From assembly GCF_900094595.1 (NCBI RefSeq), contig NZ_FMAD01000001.1, positions 186,001 to 250,000 on the forward strand: a DNA stretch of 64,000 nt. The letters run 5' to 3'. Positions 39,968-50,671 of the stretch are shown here, one piece after another. Positions within the stretch are counted from its first letter, which is position 1, and the number at the start of each line of letters is the position of its first letter. Position numbers and translations under genes: made by a program. The DNA comes from Cupriavidus alkaliphilus (GTDB lineage Bacteria > Pseudomonadota > Gammaproteobacteria > Burkholderiales > Burkholderiaceae). The notes beneath the pieces are model-generated. The model ran no database searches and was not told the origin of the DNA. It was given only the letters and a program-made list of their open reading frames with translations.

Positions 39968-41491
39968 TTACGTTTCCTCCGGCTGGCCGGGGCCGGCATG
40001 TGCTGCCTCGCCCGCGTCCGAGTCGCTCCGGGAAGAAACTTTATCCGATTTCCGCGGACCGCGCCGGCGGCGCTTCTTGCGCGCCGGGCCTTCGCCTTCC
40101 GCACCCTGGGCCTGGGCGCCACCCTGGCCGCGCGCGCTGCGCACCGCGTCGATCAGGGCTTCGCGCTCATGCGGCTCGGCATTCTGGAAGTCGTTCCACC
40201 AGCCGGCCAGCTCTTCCGGCAGCTCGCCGGACTGGCAGCGCAGCACCAGGAAATCGTAGCCGGCGCGGAAGCGCGGCGACTCCAGCAGGCGGAACGGCAT
40301 GCGGCCCACGCGCTTCTCGAAGCGCGGCTGCATGCCCCAGATATCGCGCATGTCGGTGACGAAGCGGCGCTGGATCGCGAGCTGGCCGGTCTGCTTCTCC
40401 AGCACCGTGTCCATGGCCGTGTTGAGCGCGGCGATGGCGTGCTCGCCGTCGTCGCGCAGCTTGTTCCAGCGCTGCAGCACGTGGTGCCACAGCAGCGCGG
40501 CGAACAGGAAGCCCGGCGACACCGGCTTGCCGGCCTGCACGCGGCGGTCGGTGTTGTCCAGCGCCAGCTGCACGAAGCGCTGGCCCATGGGCTGCTCCAG
40601 CGCCACGTCCAGCAGCGGCAGCAGGCCCTTGTGCAGGCCCGCCTTGCGCAGCTCCTGCAGCGAGGCCCAGGCGTGGCCGGACATCAGCAGCTTGAGCATC
40701 TCGTCGAACAGGCGCGCGCTCGGCACGTTGTGGATCAGCTCGGCCAGGCCGGCGATCGGCAGGCGCGTGGCCTCGTCGATGTCGAAGCCGGTCTTGGCGG
40801 CGAAGCGCACCACGCGCAGCATCCGCACCGGGTCTTCGCGGTAGCGCGTGGCCGGGTCGCCGATCATGCGCAGCAGGCGCGCGCGGATGTCTTCCATGCC
40901 GTGATGGTAGTCATGCACGGTCTGCGCGGCCGGGTCGTAGTACATCGCGTTGATGGTGAAGTCGCGGCGTTCCGCGTCTTCGGCCTGCGAGCCCCATACG
41001 TTGTCGCGCAGCACGCGGCCCGAGGCATCGATCGCATGGGTCTTGCTGTCGAGCTCGGCGCGCTTCAGGCGCCGGCCTTCGGGCAGGGTCTCGCTGGCGA
41101 TGGCGTCGACCAGCGCGCGGAAGGTCGAGACCTCGATGATTTCCTGCTCGCGCCCGCCGTAGAAGGTCACGTGCACGATCTGGAAGCGCCGGCCGATGAT
41201 GCGCGAGCGGCGGAACAGCGACTGCACCTGCTCGGGCGTGGCGTTGGTGGCGACGTCAAAGTCCTTGGGCTTGATGCCGAGCAGCAGGTCGCGCACGGCG
41301 CCGCCGACGATATAGGCCTGGTAGCCGGCCTGCTGCAGCGTCGAGGTGACCTTGACGGCATTGCGCGACAGCAGCGTGGGGTCGATCCGGTGCTCGTCGA
41401 CGTTGACGATGCGCGGCGTATGGGCGCGGCCGGTACGGCGCTGCTTGGGGCCGGGTTTGCCCAGCAGCCGGGTAATGAGCTTCTTGATCAC
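39968..41491 (-). CDS. pcnB: Poly(A) polymerase I
   Basis: 507 aa. Nucleotidyltransferase motif GGAVRD (63-68) with catalytic D77 and D79 in DFDVAT, the RRDFTINAMYYDP motif, and a basic C-terminal tail (KKRRRRGPRKSDK). PcnB adds 3' A-tails that promote RNA decay and controls some plasmid copy numbers. Possible TTG or GTG alternative starts as in E. coli are not needed. pcnB-folK is a conserved pair. Confidence 0.97.
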   Translation of the reverse strand: MIKKLITRLLGKPGPKQRRTGRAHTPRIVNVDEHRIDPTLLSRNAVKVTSTLQQAGYQAYIVGGAVRDLLLGIKPKDFDVATNATPEQVQSLFRRSRIIGRRFQIVHVTFYGGREQEIIEVSTFRALVDAIASETLPEGRRLKRAELDSKTHAIDASGRVLRDNVWGSQAEDAERRDFTINAMYYDPAAQTVHDYHHGMEDIRARLLRMIGDPATRYREDPVRMLRVVRFAAKTGFDIDEATRLPIAGLAELIHNVPSARLFDEMLKLLMSGHAWASLQELRKAGLHKGLLPLLDVALEQPMGQRFVQLALDNTDRRVQAGKPVSPGFLFAALLWHHVLQRWNKLRDDGEHAIAALNTAMDTVLEKQTGQLAIQRRFVTDMRDIWGMQPRFEKRVGRMPFRLLESPRFRAGYDFLVLRCQSGELPEELAGWWNDFQNAEPHEREALIDAVRSARGQGGAQAQGAEGEGPARKKRRRRGPRKSDKVSSRSDSDAGEAAHAGPGQPEET

Positions 41492-41492
41492 G

Positions 41493-42167
41493 TCAGAACA
41501 GATCCATGATGCGCCAGCCGGCCGCGGCGGCGTGGTGGCGCAGGCGATCGTCCGGGTTGGTGGCGATCGGCTCGGAGACCTTTTCCAGCAGGGGCAGGTC
41601 GTTGGCCGAGTCGCTGTAGAAGGTGGTGGTCTCGAAGTTGTCCCAGCCCGCGCCCTGGGCCTTGAGCCAGGCCTCGACGCGGGTGATCTTGCCTTCGCGG
41701 AAGCTGGGCACGCCGTCGACCTCGCCGGTGAACTGGCTCTCGGGCTTGCCGTCGACGGTGGCCGGCTCGGTCGCGATCAGGTGCTTGATGCCGAAGGCCG
41801 CGGCGATCGGCGCGGTGACGAAGCTGTTAGTGGCGGTGACCACGGCGCACAGGTCGCCGGCCTCGAGGTGCTTGTAGACCAGCGCGCGCGCCTGCGGCGT
41901 GATCACCGGGTCGATCACCTCGTGCATGAAGCGCACCCGCATGGCATCAAGCCGGTCGCGCGGATTGGCCGCCAGCGGCGCCAGCGCAAAGCGCAGGAAC
42001 GCCTGGATATCGAGCGTGCCGGCCTTGTAGTGGCCGTAGAACTCGTCGTTCTTCTGCCGGTAGATTACCTCGTCGACGACGCCCAGGCGGACCAGGAAGC
42101 GGCCCCATTCATGGTCGCTGTCGGTCGGGATCAGGGTGTGGTCGAGGTCAAAGAGTGCCAGATTCAT
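41493..42167 (-). CDS. HAD-IB family phosphatase (SerB-like)
   Basis: 224 aa. Motif I FDLDHTLIPTDSD with D7 and D9, motif II VTATNSF, motif III lysine in the GKITRVEAWL region, and motif IV YSDSANDLPLL. The subgroup is the HAD-IB proteins often found beside pcnB or hda in betaproteobacteria; the substrate is unknown, with phosphoserine or histidinol phosphate as examples in the superfamily. It ends one base before pcnB begins. Confidence 0.9.
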   Translation of the reverse strand: MNLALFDLDHTLIPTDSDHEWGRFLVRLGVVDEVIYRQKNDEFYGHYKAGTLDIQAFLRFALAPLAANPRDRLDAMRVRFMHEVIDPVITPQARALVYKHLEAGDLCAVVTATNSFVTAPIAAAFGIKHLIATEPATVDGKPESQFTGEVDGVPSFREGKITRVEAWLKAQGAGWDNFETTTFYSDSANDLPLLEKVSEPIATNPDDRLRHHAAAAGWRIMDLF

Positions 42168-42230
42168 GGGCGGCGATTTTACCTGAAGGCAGGATGGGGG
42201 TAGGGGAGCATGCGGTGCCGGGGCCGTCGC

Positions 42231-42938
42231 CTAATCCCGGAATTCGGCGAACATCTCGCGCAGCAGCGGCAGCGTGACCGGCCGCTTGCGCTCGAGCGAA
42301 TAGGTGTCGAGCGCGTCCAGCAGCGCCATCAGGCTGGGCATGTCGCGGTAATGCCGCGTCACCAGCCAGTGCGTGATCTCGGGCGACAGCTGCAGTCCGC
42401 GCTCGCGTGCGGCATGGAGCACGGCGGCCTTCTTGTCGTCGTCCGACAACGGCGCCACCTGGTACACCAGGCCCCAGCCCAGGCGCGTGCGCAGGTCTTC
42501 GCGCACCGGCATCGCGCGCGGCGCCAGGCCGCCCGCCACCACCAGCGCGGTGCGCCCGTGCGCGCGCACCTCGTTGTAGAGCGAGAACACCGCGATCTGG
42601 CGCGCTTCGTCGAGCAGCTCGACGTCATCGACGGTATAGAGCTGGCACCAGGGGTCGAACAGGAAATCGGACAGCGGGTGGTGCGGGCTCAGGTAGCGGC
42701 AGCGGATGCCATGTTGCGGCCCGGCCTCGCACACCGCGTGCAGCAGGTGGGTGCGGCCGCAACCGACCTCGCCCCACAGGTAGATCAGGCGGTCGCTGGC
42801 ATGCTCCTGCGCCAGCGCGGGCGGCAGCTCGCGCAGCCGCTGCACCGCCTCGCGGTTGGACGCCACCACGAAATTCTCGAAGGTCGAAGGCGGCGGGCTG
42901 CCCAGCTCGAGCGACAGTTGCTTGGGACGCGGGGACAT
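42231..42938 (-). CDS. hda: Hda, DnaA regulatory inactivator
   Basis: 235 aa. The N-terminal clamp-binding motif QLSLEL (7-12) tethers Hda to the DNA polymerase sliding clamp. The AAA+ Walker A is GEVGCGRTH (56-64), with Arg where DnaA has Lys, as in E. coli Hda. Hda stimulates ATP hydrolysis by DnaA after initiation and so limits re-initiation. It lies downstream of an AI-2E permease gene on the same strand. Confidence 0.94.
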   Translation of the reverse strand: MSPRPKQLSLELGSPPPSTFENFVVASNREAVQRLRELPPALAQEHASDRLIYLWGEVGCGRTHLLHAVCEAGPQHGIRCRYLSPHHPLSDFLFDPWCQLYTVDDVELLDEARQIAVFSLYNEVRAHGRTALVVAGGLAPRAMPVREDLRTRLGWGLVYQVAPLSDDDKKAAVLHAARERGLQLSPEITHWLVTRHYRDMPSLMALLDALDTYSLERKRPVTLPLLREMFAEFRD

Positions 42939-43001
42939 GACGTATGGCTAACTTCGGCTAGATTCGTGGAGCGGGCAGCAGCGGTCAGCGGACAGCAGCC
43001 G

Positions 43002-44075
43002 TTATTTTCGATAGAGATCGCTGGCCAGGTAAACCCGCCGCAGCTGGCGCGCCCCCACCAGCAGCACGGCGCAGGTCGGCAGCGCCAGCAGCACGCCGAA
43101 GAAGCCGAACAGCTGGCCGAAGGCGAGCAGCGCGAAGATCACCACCAGCGGGTGCAGGCCGATGCGCTCGCCCACCAGCCTCGGCGTCAGGTAGAAGCTC
43201 TCGATGAACTGGCCGAAGCCGTAGACCACCGCCACCGCGGCCAGCCCGTACCAGTTGCCGAACTGCAGCAGCGCGGCCAGCGTCGCCATCACCAGGCCGA
43301 CGCCGAAGCCAATATACGGGATAAACACCGCCAGCCCGGTGAAGACCCCGACCGGCACGCCGATATCGAAGCCGGCGATGGTCAGTCCGATCGAGTAGAT
43401 CGCCGCCAGGATCACCATCACCAGGATCTGGCCGCGCAGGTACTGCGACAGCAGCGCGTCGGTCTCGTTGGTCAGTTCGCGCACCTTGGGCACCCAGCGG
43501 CGCGGCACCACGCTCTCGATGCGGCGCATCACCATGTGCCAGTCCATCATCAGGTAGAACATGACGATGGGCACGATGAAGACGATGCCCGCCACCGCGA
43601 TCAGCGCCGAACCCGACATCTTGACGTAGTTCAGCAGCACCACCAGCAGGTCTTCCGGGCTGGCGGCGAAGCGGTCCGACATCATGTTGCGCAGGCCGGG
43701 GAAGTCGAAGCGCACGCGCACGCCGAACTCGGCCAGCCGCGGCGACACCACCGAATTGAGCTTCTTCAGCAGGATCGGCAGTTGCTCGCGCACCTGCGGA
43801 ATCTCGCGCTGGAGCACCGCGATCAGCAGCAGCACCAGCATCACGCAGACCACCGTCAGCAGCAGGATCATCAGCGTCACGCCGATCGCGCGCGGCACGC
43901 GGCGGCGCTGCAGCCAGTCGACGCCGGGGTTCAGGATATAGGCGAAGATGAATGCGAACAGGAACGGCGTCAGCACCGGCGCCAGCGCAAGGATGGCGGC
44001 GAACAGCGCCACGGCCACGACGATCCACAGCAGGATGCGCTTGGCCTCTTGGTTCAACAGCGGGGCATTCATCAA
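43002..44075 (-). CDS. AI-2E family (PerM-like) membrane transporter
   Basis: 357 aa with seven to eight membrane segments and a periplasmic region near 90-150. Family stretches: PFLFAFIFAYILNPGVDWLQRRRVPRA and the C-terminal GRRIGLHPLVVIFALLAFGQLFGF-like sequence (VGERIGLHPLVVIFALLAFG). Substrates vary; members include TqsA and Na+/H+ antiporters. It is upstream of hda and divergent from purM, the conserved purM-perM-hda arrangement of proteobacteria. Confidence 0.92.
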   Translation of the reverse strand: MMNAPLLNQEAKRILLWIVVAVALFAAILALAPVLTPFLFAFIFAYILNPGVDWLQRRRVPRAIGVTLMILLLTVVCVMLVLLLIAVLQREIPQVREQLPILLKKLNSVVSPRLAEFGVRVRFDFPGLRNMMSDRFAASPEDLLVVLLNYVKMSGSALIAVAGIVFIVPIVMFYLMMDWHMVMRRIESVVPRRWVPKVRELTNETDALLSQYLRGQILVMVILAAIYSIGLTIAGFDIGVPVGVFTGLAVFIPYIGFGVGLVMATLAALLQFGNWYGLAAVAVVYGFGQFIESFYLTPRLVGERIGLHPLVVIFALLAFGQLFGFFGVLLALPTCAVLLVGARQLRRVYLASDLYRK

Positions 44076-44263
44076 GGGTTGCAGGAGGGCGGCAGCGCCG
44101 TTTGCGGCGCGATCTCGCCGGAAACTGGAAGCGGGGGGCCTCTATCCGTTAAAATTGCGATTCTACTGGACTCGCGCCTGCCTTCCGATGCCACGCGACG
44201 GAAGCGACGGTGGCCCGAGCGCCGAATTCCTCACTTTATTTCCTCCAGGACAAGCAGGTTCCC

Positions 44264-45316
<1,053 letters not shown>

Positions 45317-45337
45317 CGCGACCCCAGCTTTTCATAC

Positions 45338-45377
45338 AAAAACGGCGCATGCCTTCGGGCATGCGCCGTTTTTTTTG
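45338..45377 (+). terminator. Intrinsic terminator of purM
   Basis: 13-bp stem AACGGCGCATGCC (45341-45353) with loop TTCG and its complement (45358-45370), A-run before and eight Ts after. The UUCG tetraloop makes it very stable. Confidence 0.93.
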
Positions 45378-45512
45378 TCCGCGCGCCGGCGCAGAGGGCC
45401 CGCTAGGTGTTTACCCGAGCTGCGCATCGCCATGTTGTGGCAAAGGCTGCCCTGGTGCATTGCACCAAATCCCAGCATGCATATGCACCATTTCTGACAA
45501 ACAATATTTTGC

Positions 45513-45542
45513 TTGATTGTATGGCGGTTTATGGCCTAATGT
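45513..45542 (+). promoter_or_regulatory. Promoter and probable GntR operator of the transporter-hydantoinase operon
   Basis: In the purM-transporter gap (45317-45651), TTGATT (45513-45518), 18 bases, TAATGT (45537-45542) resembles a sigma70 promoter. The 14-mer ATTGTATGGCGGTT at 45516-45529 covers the -35 region and spacer. The same 14-mer lies at 51466-51479, upstream of the GntR gene, which suggests a repressor site. The remainder of the gap holds the purM terminator and no gene. Confidence 0.6.
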
Positions 45543-45651
45543 ACTGAGCAAAGACGCCGCCCAAGCATGCGGCGTCCGGAGACAACGCCTCAATCCGACG
45601 CCGGAATCACCGGTGCACCAGGGCGGGCCAGGGACCATTGGAGGATCCACC

Positions 45652-46980
45652 ATGCAAGCAGTCAGCATCGACGCCGCGGAAAAAGGCGCGTCGGCCAGCA
45701 AACAGTCAGTCGCGCGCGTCGCCGGGGCCAGCCTGGCCGGCACCACGCTCGAGTTCTACGACCACTTCATCTATGGATCGGCCGCAGCGCTGGTCTTCCC
45801 CAAGCTGTTCTTCCCGCAGAGCGATTCGCTGACCGCGACGCTGCTGTCCTTTGCCAGCTACGGCGTGGCCTTCGTGGCGCGGCCGCTGGGCGCGGCCATC
45901 TTCGGCCACTACGGCGACAAGATGGGCCGCAAGTCGATCCTGATCATCACGCTGCTGATGATGGGCCTGGCCACCTTCGGCATCGGCCTGCTGCCCACCT
46001 ATGCCACGGCCGGCGCGCTGGCGCCGCTGCTGCTGGTGCTGCTGCGCGTGGTGCAGGGCCTGGCGCTGGGCGGCGAGTGGGGCGGGGCGGCGATCATGGT
46101 CAACGAGCTCGATCCCGAAGGCAAACGGCGCGGCATCCTCGGCAGCCTGGTGCAGCTGGCGGCGCCGATCGGCCTGCTGCTGGCCAACGGCATCTTTGCG
46201 CTGGTGACGTGGCAGGTATCGGAAGAAGCCTTCCTCAGCTGGGGCTGGCGCGTGCCGTTCCTGCTGTCGGCGCTGCTGGTCGGGGTCGGGCTCTATATCC
46301 GCTCCAACGTGCGCGAATCCGGCATGTTCGAGAAGCTGGAGGAATCGCATGCCGAAGCGCGCGCGCCCATCATGGAAGTGCTGCGCAACTACAAGAAGCA
46401 GCTGCTGATCGCCTTTGGCGCGCGGCTGGGCGGCGACATCGCGTTCTACGTGTTCACGCTGTTCCTGCTCTACTTCGTGCCGACCAAGCTGGGCCTGCCC
46501 AAGAGCATCGCGCTCAATGCCGTGCTGCTGGGCGCGGTGGCGCAGATCCTGTTCATCCCCATCGCCGGCCTGCTGGCTGACCGCATCGGCCGCCGTCCGG
46601 TGCTGATGATCGGCGGCATCGGCGGCGCGGTGTGGGCGTTCGCGTTCTTCGCCATGGTCAAGACCGGCAGCCCGGCGCTGATCATGCTGGCCTCGTTCGT
46701 CGGCATGGTGCTGGTGTCGTTCATGTTCTCGCCGCTGGCGTCGTTCCTGCCCGAGCTGTTCGCCACCCGGGTGCGCGTGACCGGCGCCTCGCTGGGCTTC
46801 CAGTTTGCCGGCGTGTTCGGCGGCGCGCTGGCCCCGCTGATCGCCGTGGGCCTGCTCGACCGCTTCGGCAACACCATGCCGGTGGCGCTCTACCTGGCGG
46901 CGGTGTGCGCGCTGATCGCGGTGGCGGCGTTCGCGGCGCGTGAAACCGCGCGCATGCACCTGTCCGACGCTGACCGCTGA
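45652..46980 (+). CDS. MHS-family (metabolite:H+ symporter) MFS transporter
   Basis: 442 aa from ATG 45652, chosen for GGAGG eight bases upstream. Twelve membrane segments; the MHS signatures TTLEFYDHFIYGSAAALVFPKLFF and FGHYGDKMGRKS, plus RVVQGLALGGEWGGAAIMVNE. Members import organic acids, shikimate, proline or similar. As the first gene before a hydantoinase-type enzyme it probably imports the cyclic substrate or a related acid. Confidence 0.9.
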   Translation: MQAVSIDAAEKGASASKQSVARVAGASLAGTTLEFYDHFIYGSAAALVFPKLFFPQSDSLTATLLSFASYGVAFVARPLGAAIFGHYGDKMGRKSILIITLLMMGLATFGIGLLPTYATAGALAPLLLVLLRVVQGLALGGEWGGAAIMVNELDPEGKRRGILGSLVQLAAPIGLLLANGIFALVTWQVSEEAFLSWGWRVPFLLSALLVGVGLYIRSNVRESGMFEKLEESHAEARAPIMEVLRNYKKQLLIAFGARLGGDIAFYVFTLFLLYFVPTKLGLPKSIALNAVLLGAVAQILFIPIAGLLADRIGRRPVLMIGGIGGAVWAFAFFAMVKTGSPALIMLASFVGMVLVSFMFSPLASFLPELFATRVRVTGASLGFQFAGVFGGALAPLIAVGLLDRFGNTMPVALYLAAVCALIAVAAFAARETARMHLSDADR

Positions 46981-47020
46981 AGCGCGGCCTCTCTCCTTGT
47001 CCTCACAACAAATCCGTACC

Positions 47021-48457
47021 GTGAAACAGTTCGACCTCATCATCCGCAACGGCACCGTGGTGACCGCCAGCGACACCATGCAATGCGATATCGGCATCGC
47101 CGGCGGCCGCATCGTGCAGCTTGGCCATGACCTGGGCGAGGCCGCGCAGGTCATCGACGCCAGCGGCAAGCTGGTGCTGCCGGGCGGCGTCGATGCGCAC
47201 TGCCACCTGGACCAGCCGATGCCGGACGGGCTGCGCATGGCGGACGACTTCCGCACCGGCTCGGTCTCGGCGGCGTGCGGCGGCACCACCACCGTGATCC
47301 CCTTCGCCGCGCAGGAGAAGGGCCATTCGCTGCGCGCGGCGGTGGCCGACTACCACCGCCGCGCCGGCGGCAAGTCGGTGGTCGACTACGCCTTCCACCT
47401 GATCGTGGCCGACCCCACCGAGGCCGTGCTGAATGACGAACTGCCGGGCCTGATCCGCGAAGGCTATTCGTCGTTCAAGGTCTACATGACCTACGACGAC
47501 CTCAAGCTGAACGATCGCGAGATCCTCGAGGTGCTGTCGGTGGCGCGCCAGGAAGGCGCGCTGGTGATGGTGCACGCGGAGAACTCCGACTGCATCGCGT
47601 GGCTGACCGACAAGCTGGAGGCGGCCGGCAACACCGCGCCGAAGTTCCACGCGCTGGCCCGGCCGATGGCGATCGAGCGCGAGGCCACGCACCGCGCCAT
47701 TACGTTCTCCGAGCTGGTCGACGTGCCGATCCTGATCGTTCATGTCTCGGGCAAGGAAGCGGTCGAGCAGATCCGCTGGGCGCGCAACCGCGGCATGAAG
47801 ATCTTTGCCGAGACCTGCCCGCAGTACCTGTTCCTGACCGCCGAAGACCTCGACCAGCCCGGCTACCACGGCGCCAAGTGCGTGTGCAGTCCGCCGCCGC
47901 GCGACCGCAGCAACCAGCAGGTGATCTGGGACGGCCTGGCCGACGGCCTCTTCACCATCTTCTCGTCCGACCATGCACCGTTCCGCTACGAAGACGCGCA
48001 GGGCAAGAAGCCCGGCGGCCAGGAAGTCCCGTTCCAGTACATCCCCAACGGCATCCCCGGACTCGAGACGCGGCTGCCGCTGCTGTTCTCGGCAGGCGTG
48101 GTGGGCGGCCGCATCTCGGTCAACCAGTTCGTCGCGCTGACCTCGACCAACCCGGCCAAGCTCTACGGCCTGCATCCGCGCAAGGGCACCATCGCCATCG
48201 GCGCCGATGCCGACCTGGCGATCTGGGATCCGCAGCGCGAAGTGACGATCCGCAATACCGATTTGCACCATGACGTCGACTACACGCCGTATGAAGGCCT
48301 GCGCGTGACCGGCTGGCCGGTGACCACGCTGGTGCGCGGCAAGGTGGTGGCGCACGAGGGCGAAGTGATGGCCGAGGCCGGCCACGGCGAGTTCCTGCCG
48401 TGCGGCCTGCCCGAAATGGCACGGCCGCGCTACCGCACCTCGGGCGGCACCCTGTGA
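47021..48457 (+). CDS. Dihydropyrimidinase/hydantoinase-family amidohydrolase
   Basis: 478 aa from GTG 47021 (VKQFDLIIRNG), 40 bases after the transporter. Binuclear zinc residues are H60 and H62 (DAHCHLDQPM), the carboxylated lysine K153 with Y158 (SFKVYMTY), H185 (VHAEN), H241 (IVHVS) and the Asp of FSSDHAPF (about 317). The family opens cyclic amides such as hydantoins, dihydropyrimidines, and imides. The metal ligands are complete, so it should be active; the actual ring substrate is not predictable. Confidence 0.88.
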   Translation: MKQFDLIIRNGTVVTASDTMQCDIGIAGGRIVQLGHDLGEAAQVIDASGKLVLPGGVDAHCHLDQPMPDGLRMADDFRTGSVSAACGGTTTVIPFAAQEKGHSLRAAVADYHRRAGGKSVVDYAFHLIVADPTEAVLNDELPGLIREGYSSFKVYMTYDDLKLNDREILEVLSVARQEGALVMVHAENSDCIAWLTDKLEAAGNTAPKFHALARPMAIEREATHRAITFSELVDVPILIVHVSGKEAVEQIRWARNRGMKIFAETCPQYLFLTAEDLDQPGYHGAKCVCSPPPRDRSNQQVIWDGLADGLFTIFSSDHAPFRYEDAQGKKPGGQEVPFQYIPNGIPGLETRLPLLFSAGVVGGRISVNQFVALTSTNPAKLYGLHPRKGTIAIGADADLAIWDPQREVTIRNTDLHHDVDYTPYEGLRVTGWPVTTLVRGKVVAHEGEVMAEAGHGEFLPCGLPEMARPRYRTSGGTL

Positions 48458-48499
48458 CCAGCACTTTGCGTGACTGATGCCTTGACCGACACTGTAGAC

Positions 48500-49891
48500 A
48501 TGGAACTGACCAACCGCCTGGATGCCGCCACCATCGCCGCCCGCGTCGCCGCCGGGCGCCTCGATCCCGTCGAGGTGGCCGCGGCGTTCCAGGCCCGCAT
48601 CGCGGCGCGCAACGACCAGCTCAACGCCGTCTTCGAACAACGCCAGGAACTGGTAGATGCCGACCTGGCGCAATTGCGCGCGCGCCTGGCGCAGGGCGAG
48701 CGCCCGCTGCTGGCCGGGGTGCCGGTGATCGTCAAGGACGTGATCTGGAGCCAGGGCCGGCGCGTGACGCAGGGCTCGCAGCTGTACCGCGACTTCATCG
48801 CCCCCGCCGACGCGATCGCGGTCGAACGGCTGCGCCGGGCCGGCGCGATCGTGTTCGGCATGGGCAACACCTCGGAGTTCGCCTGCAAGGGCCTGACCAC
48901 CAACAAGGTTTACGGCCTGACGCGGCATCCGCTCGATGCCACGCTGACCGCGGGCGGCTCGTCGGGCGGCTGCGCGGTGGCGGTGGCCGCCGGCATGGCG
49001 CCGCTGGCGCTGGGCACCGATGGCGGCGGCTCCAGCCGGCGTCCGCCCGCGCATGCCGGCGTAGTCGGCTTCAAGCCCTCCTACGGCGCGATTCCCGATG
49101 CGGTCGGCTTCGCCCATGCCTTCAACGGCATCCAGGTGATTGCGCCCATCGCCCGCACCGTTGCCGATGCCGAGCTGATGTTCGAGGCGCTGGCCGGCGC
49201 CGATCCGCGCGATCCCGATACGCTGGGGTTCTCGCTGGGCGCGGCGCGGCCGCTGCATACGCTGAAGATTGCGGTCAGTCCGCGCCTGGGCCTGGACACG
49301 CCGGTCGACGACGATGTCGCGCAGGCCTTCGACCAGGCCGTGGCCCGCTTGCAGGCCGCGGGGCTGAGCATCGAGCGCGCCGACCCGGCGTGGCCGCGGG
49401 GTGCCGACGAGGCCGCGCTGATGCCGCTGCAGCACGTCGGCCTGGCCAACCTCTATGGCGATGCCTGGCGCCGCGATCCGGAAGTGTTCGATGCCGATGT
49501 CGCGCGCCAGATCGAGCGCGGCCTGGCGTGGACCGGCGCCGAGGTGGCGCGCGCGCGCGAGGCCAGCCGCCAGATCGCGCTGGCGCTGGCCGGCTTTTTT
49601 ACCCGCTATGACCTGCTGCTGTGCCCGACCACGCCGTGCGTGGCCTGGCGCAACGACCGCCTGGGGCCGGAGCGCATCGGCGGGGTGGCGGTGGAGCCGC
49701 GCGCCCACGCGGTGTTCACGCCCTTCTTCAACCATGCGCTGGCGCCGGCGATCTCGGTGCCTTGCGGCAGTGGACGCGATGGGCTGCCGGTGGGGCTGCA
49801 GATCGCCGGCCCGCGCGGTGCCGACCGCAACGTGCTGGCCGCCGCAAGGCTGGTCGAGAGCTTGCTGGCGTCTTTCGTCAATCCTGCCTGA
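48500..49891 (+). CDS. Amidase-signature family hydrolase
   Basis: 463 aa from ATG 48500; GTG 48470 would add ten residues, and neither start has a clear ribosome site. The Ser-cisSer-Lys triad is present: K79 (VPVIVKD), S154/S155 (AGGSSGG) and S178 (GTDGGGSSR). The family cleaves linear amides. Placed after a hydantoinase, it could hydrolyse the ring-opened product (an N-carbamoyl or half-amide), taking the place of the usual carbamoylase. Substrate is inferred only from order. Confidence 0.88.
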   Translation: MELTNRLDAATIAARVAAGRLDPVEVAAAFQARIAARNDQLNAVFEQRQELVDADLAQLRARLAQGERPLLAGVPVIVKDVIWSQGRRVTQGSQLYRDFIAPADAIAVERLRRAGAIVFGMGNTSEFACKGLTTNKVYGLTRHPLDATLTAGGSSGGCAVAVAAGMAPLALGTDGGGSSRRPPAHAGVVGFKPSYGAIPDAVGFAHAFNGIQVIAPIARTVADAELMFEALAGADPRDPDTLGFSLGAARPLHTLKIAVSPRLGLDTPVDDDVAQAFDQAVARLQAAGLSIERADPAWPRGADEAALMPLQHVGLANLYGDAWRRDPEVFDADVARQIERGLAWTGAEVARAREASRQIALALAGFFTRYDLLLCPTTPCVAWRNDRLGPERIGGVAVEPRAHAVFTPFFNHALAPAISVPCGSGRDGLPVGLQIAGPRGADRNVLAAARLVESLLASFVNPA

Positions 49892-49899
49892 TCCCTGAC

Positions 49900-50643
49900 A
49901 TGCGAATCCTTGTTCTGAATCCCAACACCAGCGAAGGCATCACCGCGCGCCTGATGGCCGCGGCCACCGAAGCCGCCGCGCCCGGCACCGAGCTGGTGCC
50001 GCTGACCGCCAGCCGCGGCGTGCCGTATATCGCCACCCGCGCCGAGGCGCAGATCGGCGGCGCCATCGCGCTGGAAATGCTGGCCGAGCATCACGGCCAG
50101 TTCGACGCGGCGGTCATCGCCGCCTTCGGCGATCCCGGCCTGATGGGCGCGCGCGAGCTGTTCGACCTGCCCGTGGTGGGCATGGCCGAGGCGGCGATGC
50201 TGTCGGCGTGCATGCTGGGGCGGCGCTTTGCCATCGTCACTTTTGCGCGCGCGCTGGGTCCCTGGTACGAGGAATGCGTCGACATGCACGGCCTGCGCGG
50301 CCGGCTGGCCGGCATCCGCATGCTCGACGGCAGCTTTGCCTCGGTGTCGGACGTGCAGGAAGAGAAGGAAGCCGTGCTGGTTGAGCTGGCGAACCGCGCG
50401 GTGGTGGAGGACGAGGCCGACGTGGTGATCCTGGCCGGCGCGCCGCTGGCCGGCCTGGCCGCGCGCGTGCGCGACCGCGTTCCGGTGCCGGTGGTCGACC
50501 AGATGGCCGCCGCCGTCAAGCAGGCCGAGGCGCTGGTCGCGTTGCAGCCGCGCAAGGCCACCGCGGGCACGTTCCGCCGCCCGGATGCCAAGCCGACGCT
50601 GGGTTTGCCGGCGGCGCTGGCGGCGCGCATAGAGCACCGCTAA
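49900..50643 (+). CDS. Asp/Glu/hydantoin racemase-family protein lacking both catalytic cysteines
   Basis: 247 aa, eight bases after the amidase. The fold is indicated by NPNTSEGITARL (8-19), AAFGDPGL (74-81), PVVGMAEAAM and PVPVVDQMAAAVKQAEAL. In hydantoin and allantoin racemases two cysteines act as acid and base, in ACFGDPGL and LGCAG motifs. Here they align with A75 and G180 (ILAGAPLAG). Racemase activity by the known mechanism is therefore unlikely; it may be a decarboxylase-like or isomerase variant or bind the substrate only. Confidence 0.82.
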   Translation: MRILVLNPNTSEGITARLMAAATEAAAPGTELVPLTASRGVPYIATRAEAQIGGAIALEMLAEHHGQFDAAVIAAFGDPGLMGARELFDLPVVGMAEAAMLSACMLGRRFAIVTFARALGPWYEECVDMHGLRGRLAGIRMLDGSFASVSDVQEEKEAVLVELANRAVVEDEADVVILAGAPLAGLAARVRDRVPVPVVDQMAAAVKQAEALVALQPRKATAGTFRRPDAKPTLGLPAALAARIEHR

Positions 50644-50671
50644 GCCGCGCAGCGGCTTGCTTTCACGCTGA

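Noticed and set aside
47003-49735. A 910-codon minus-strand open frame across the hydantoinase and amidase genes
   Set aside because: Both plus-strand genes show complete catalytic motifs; the antisense product is low-complexity His/Gln/Arg.
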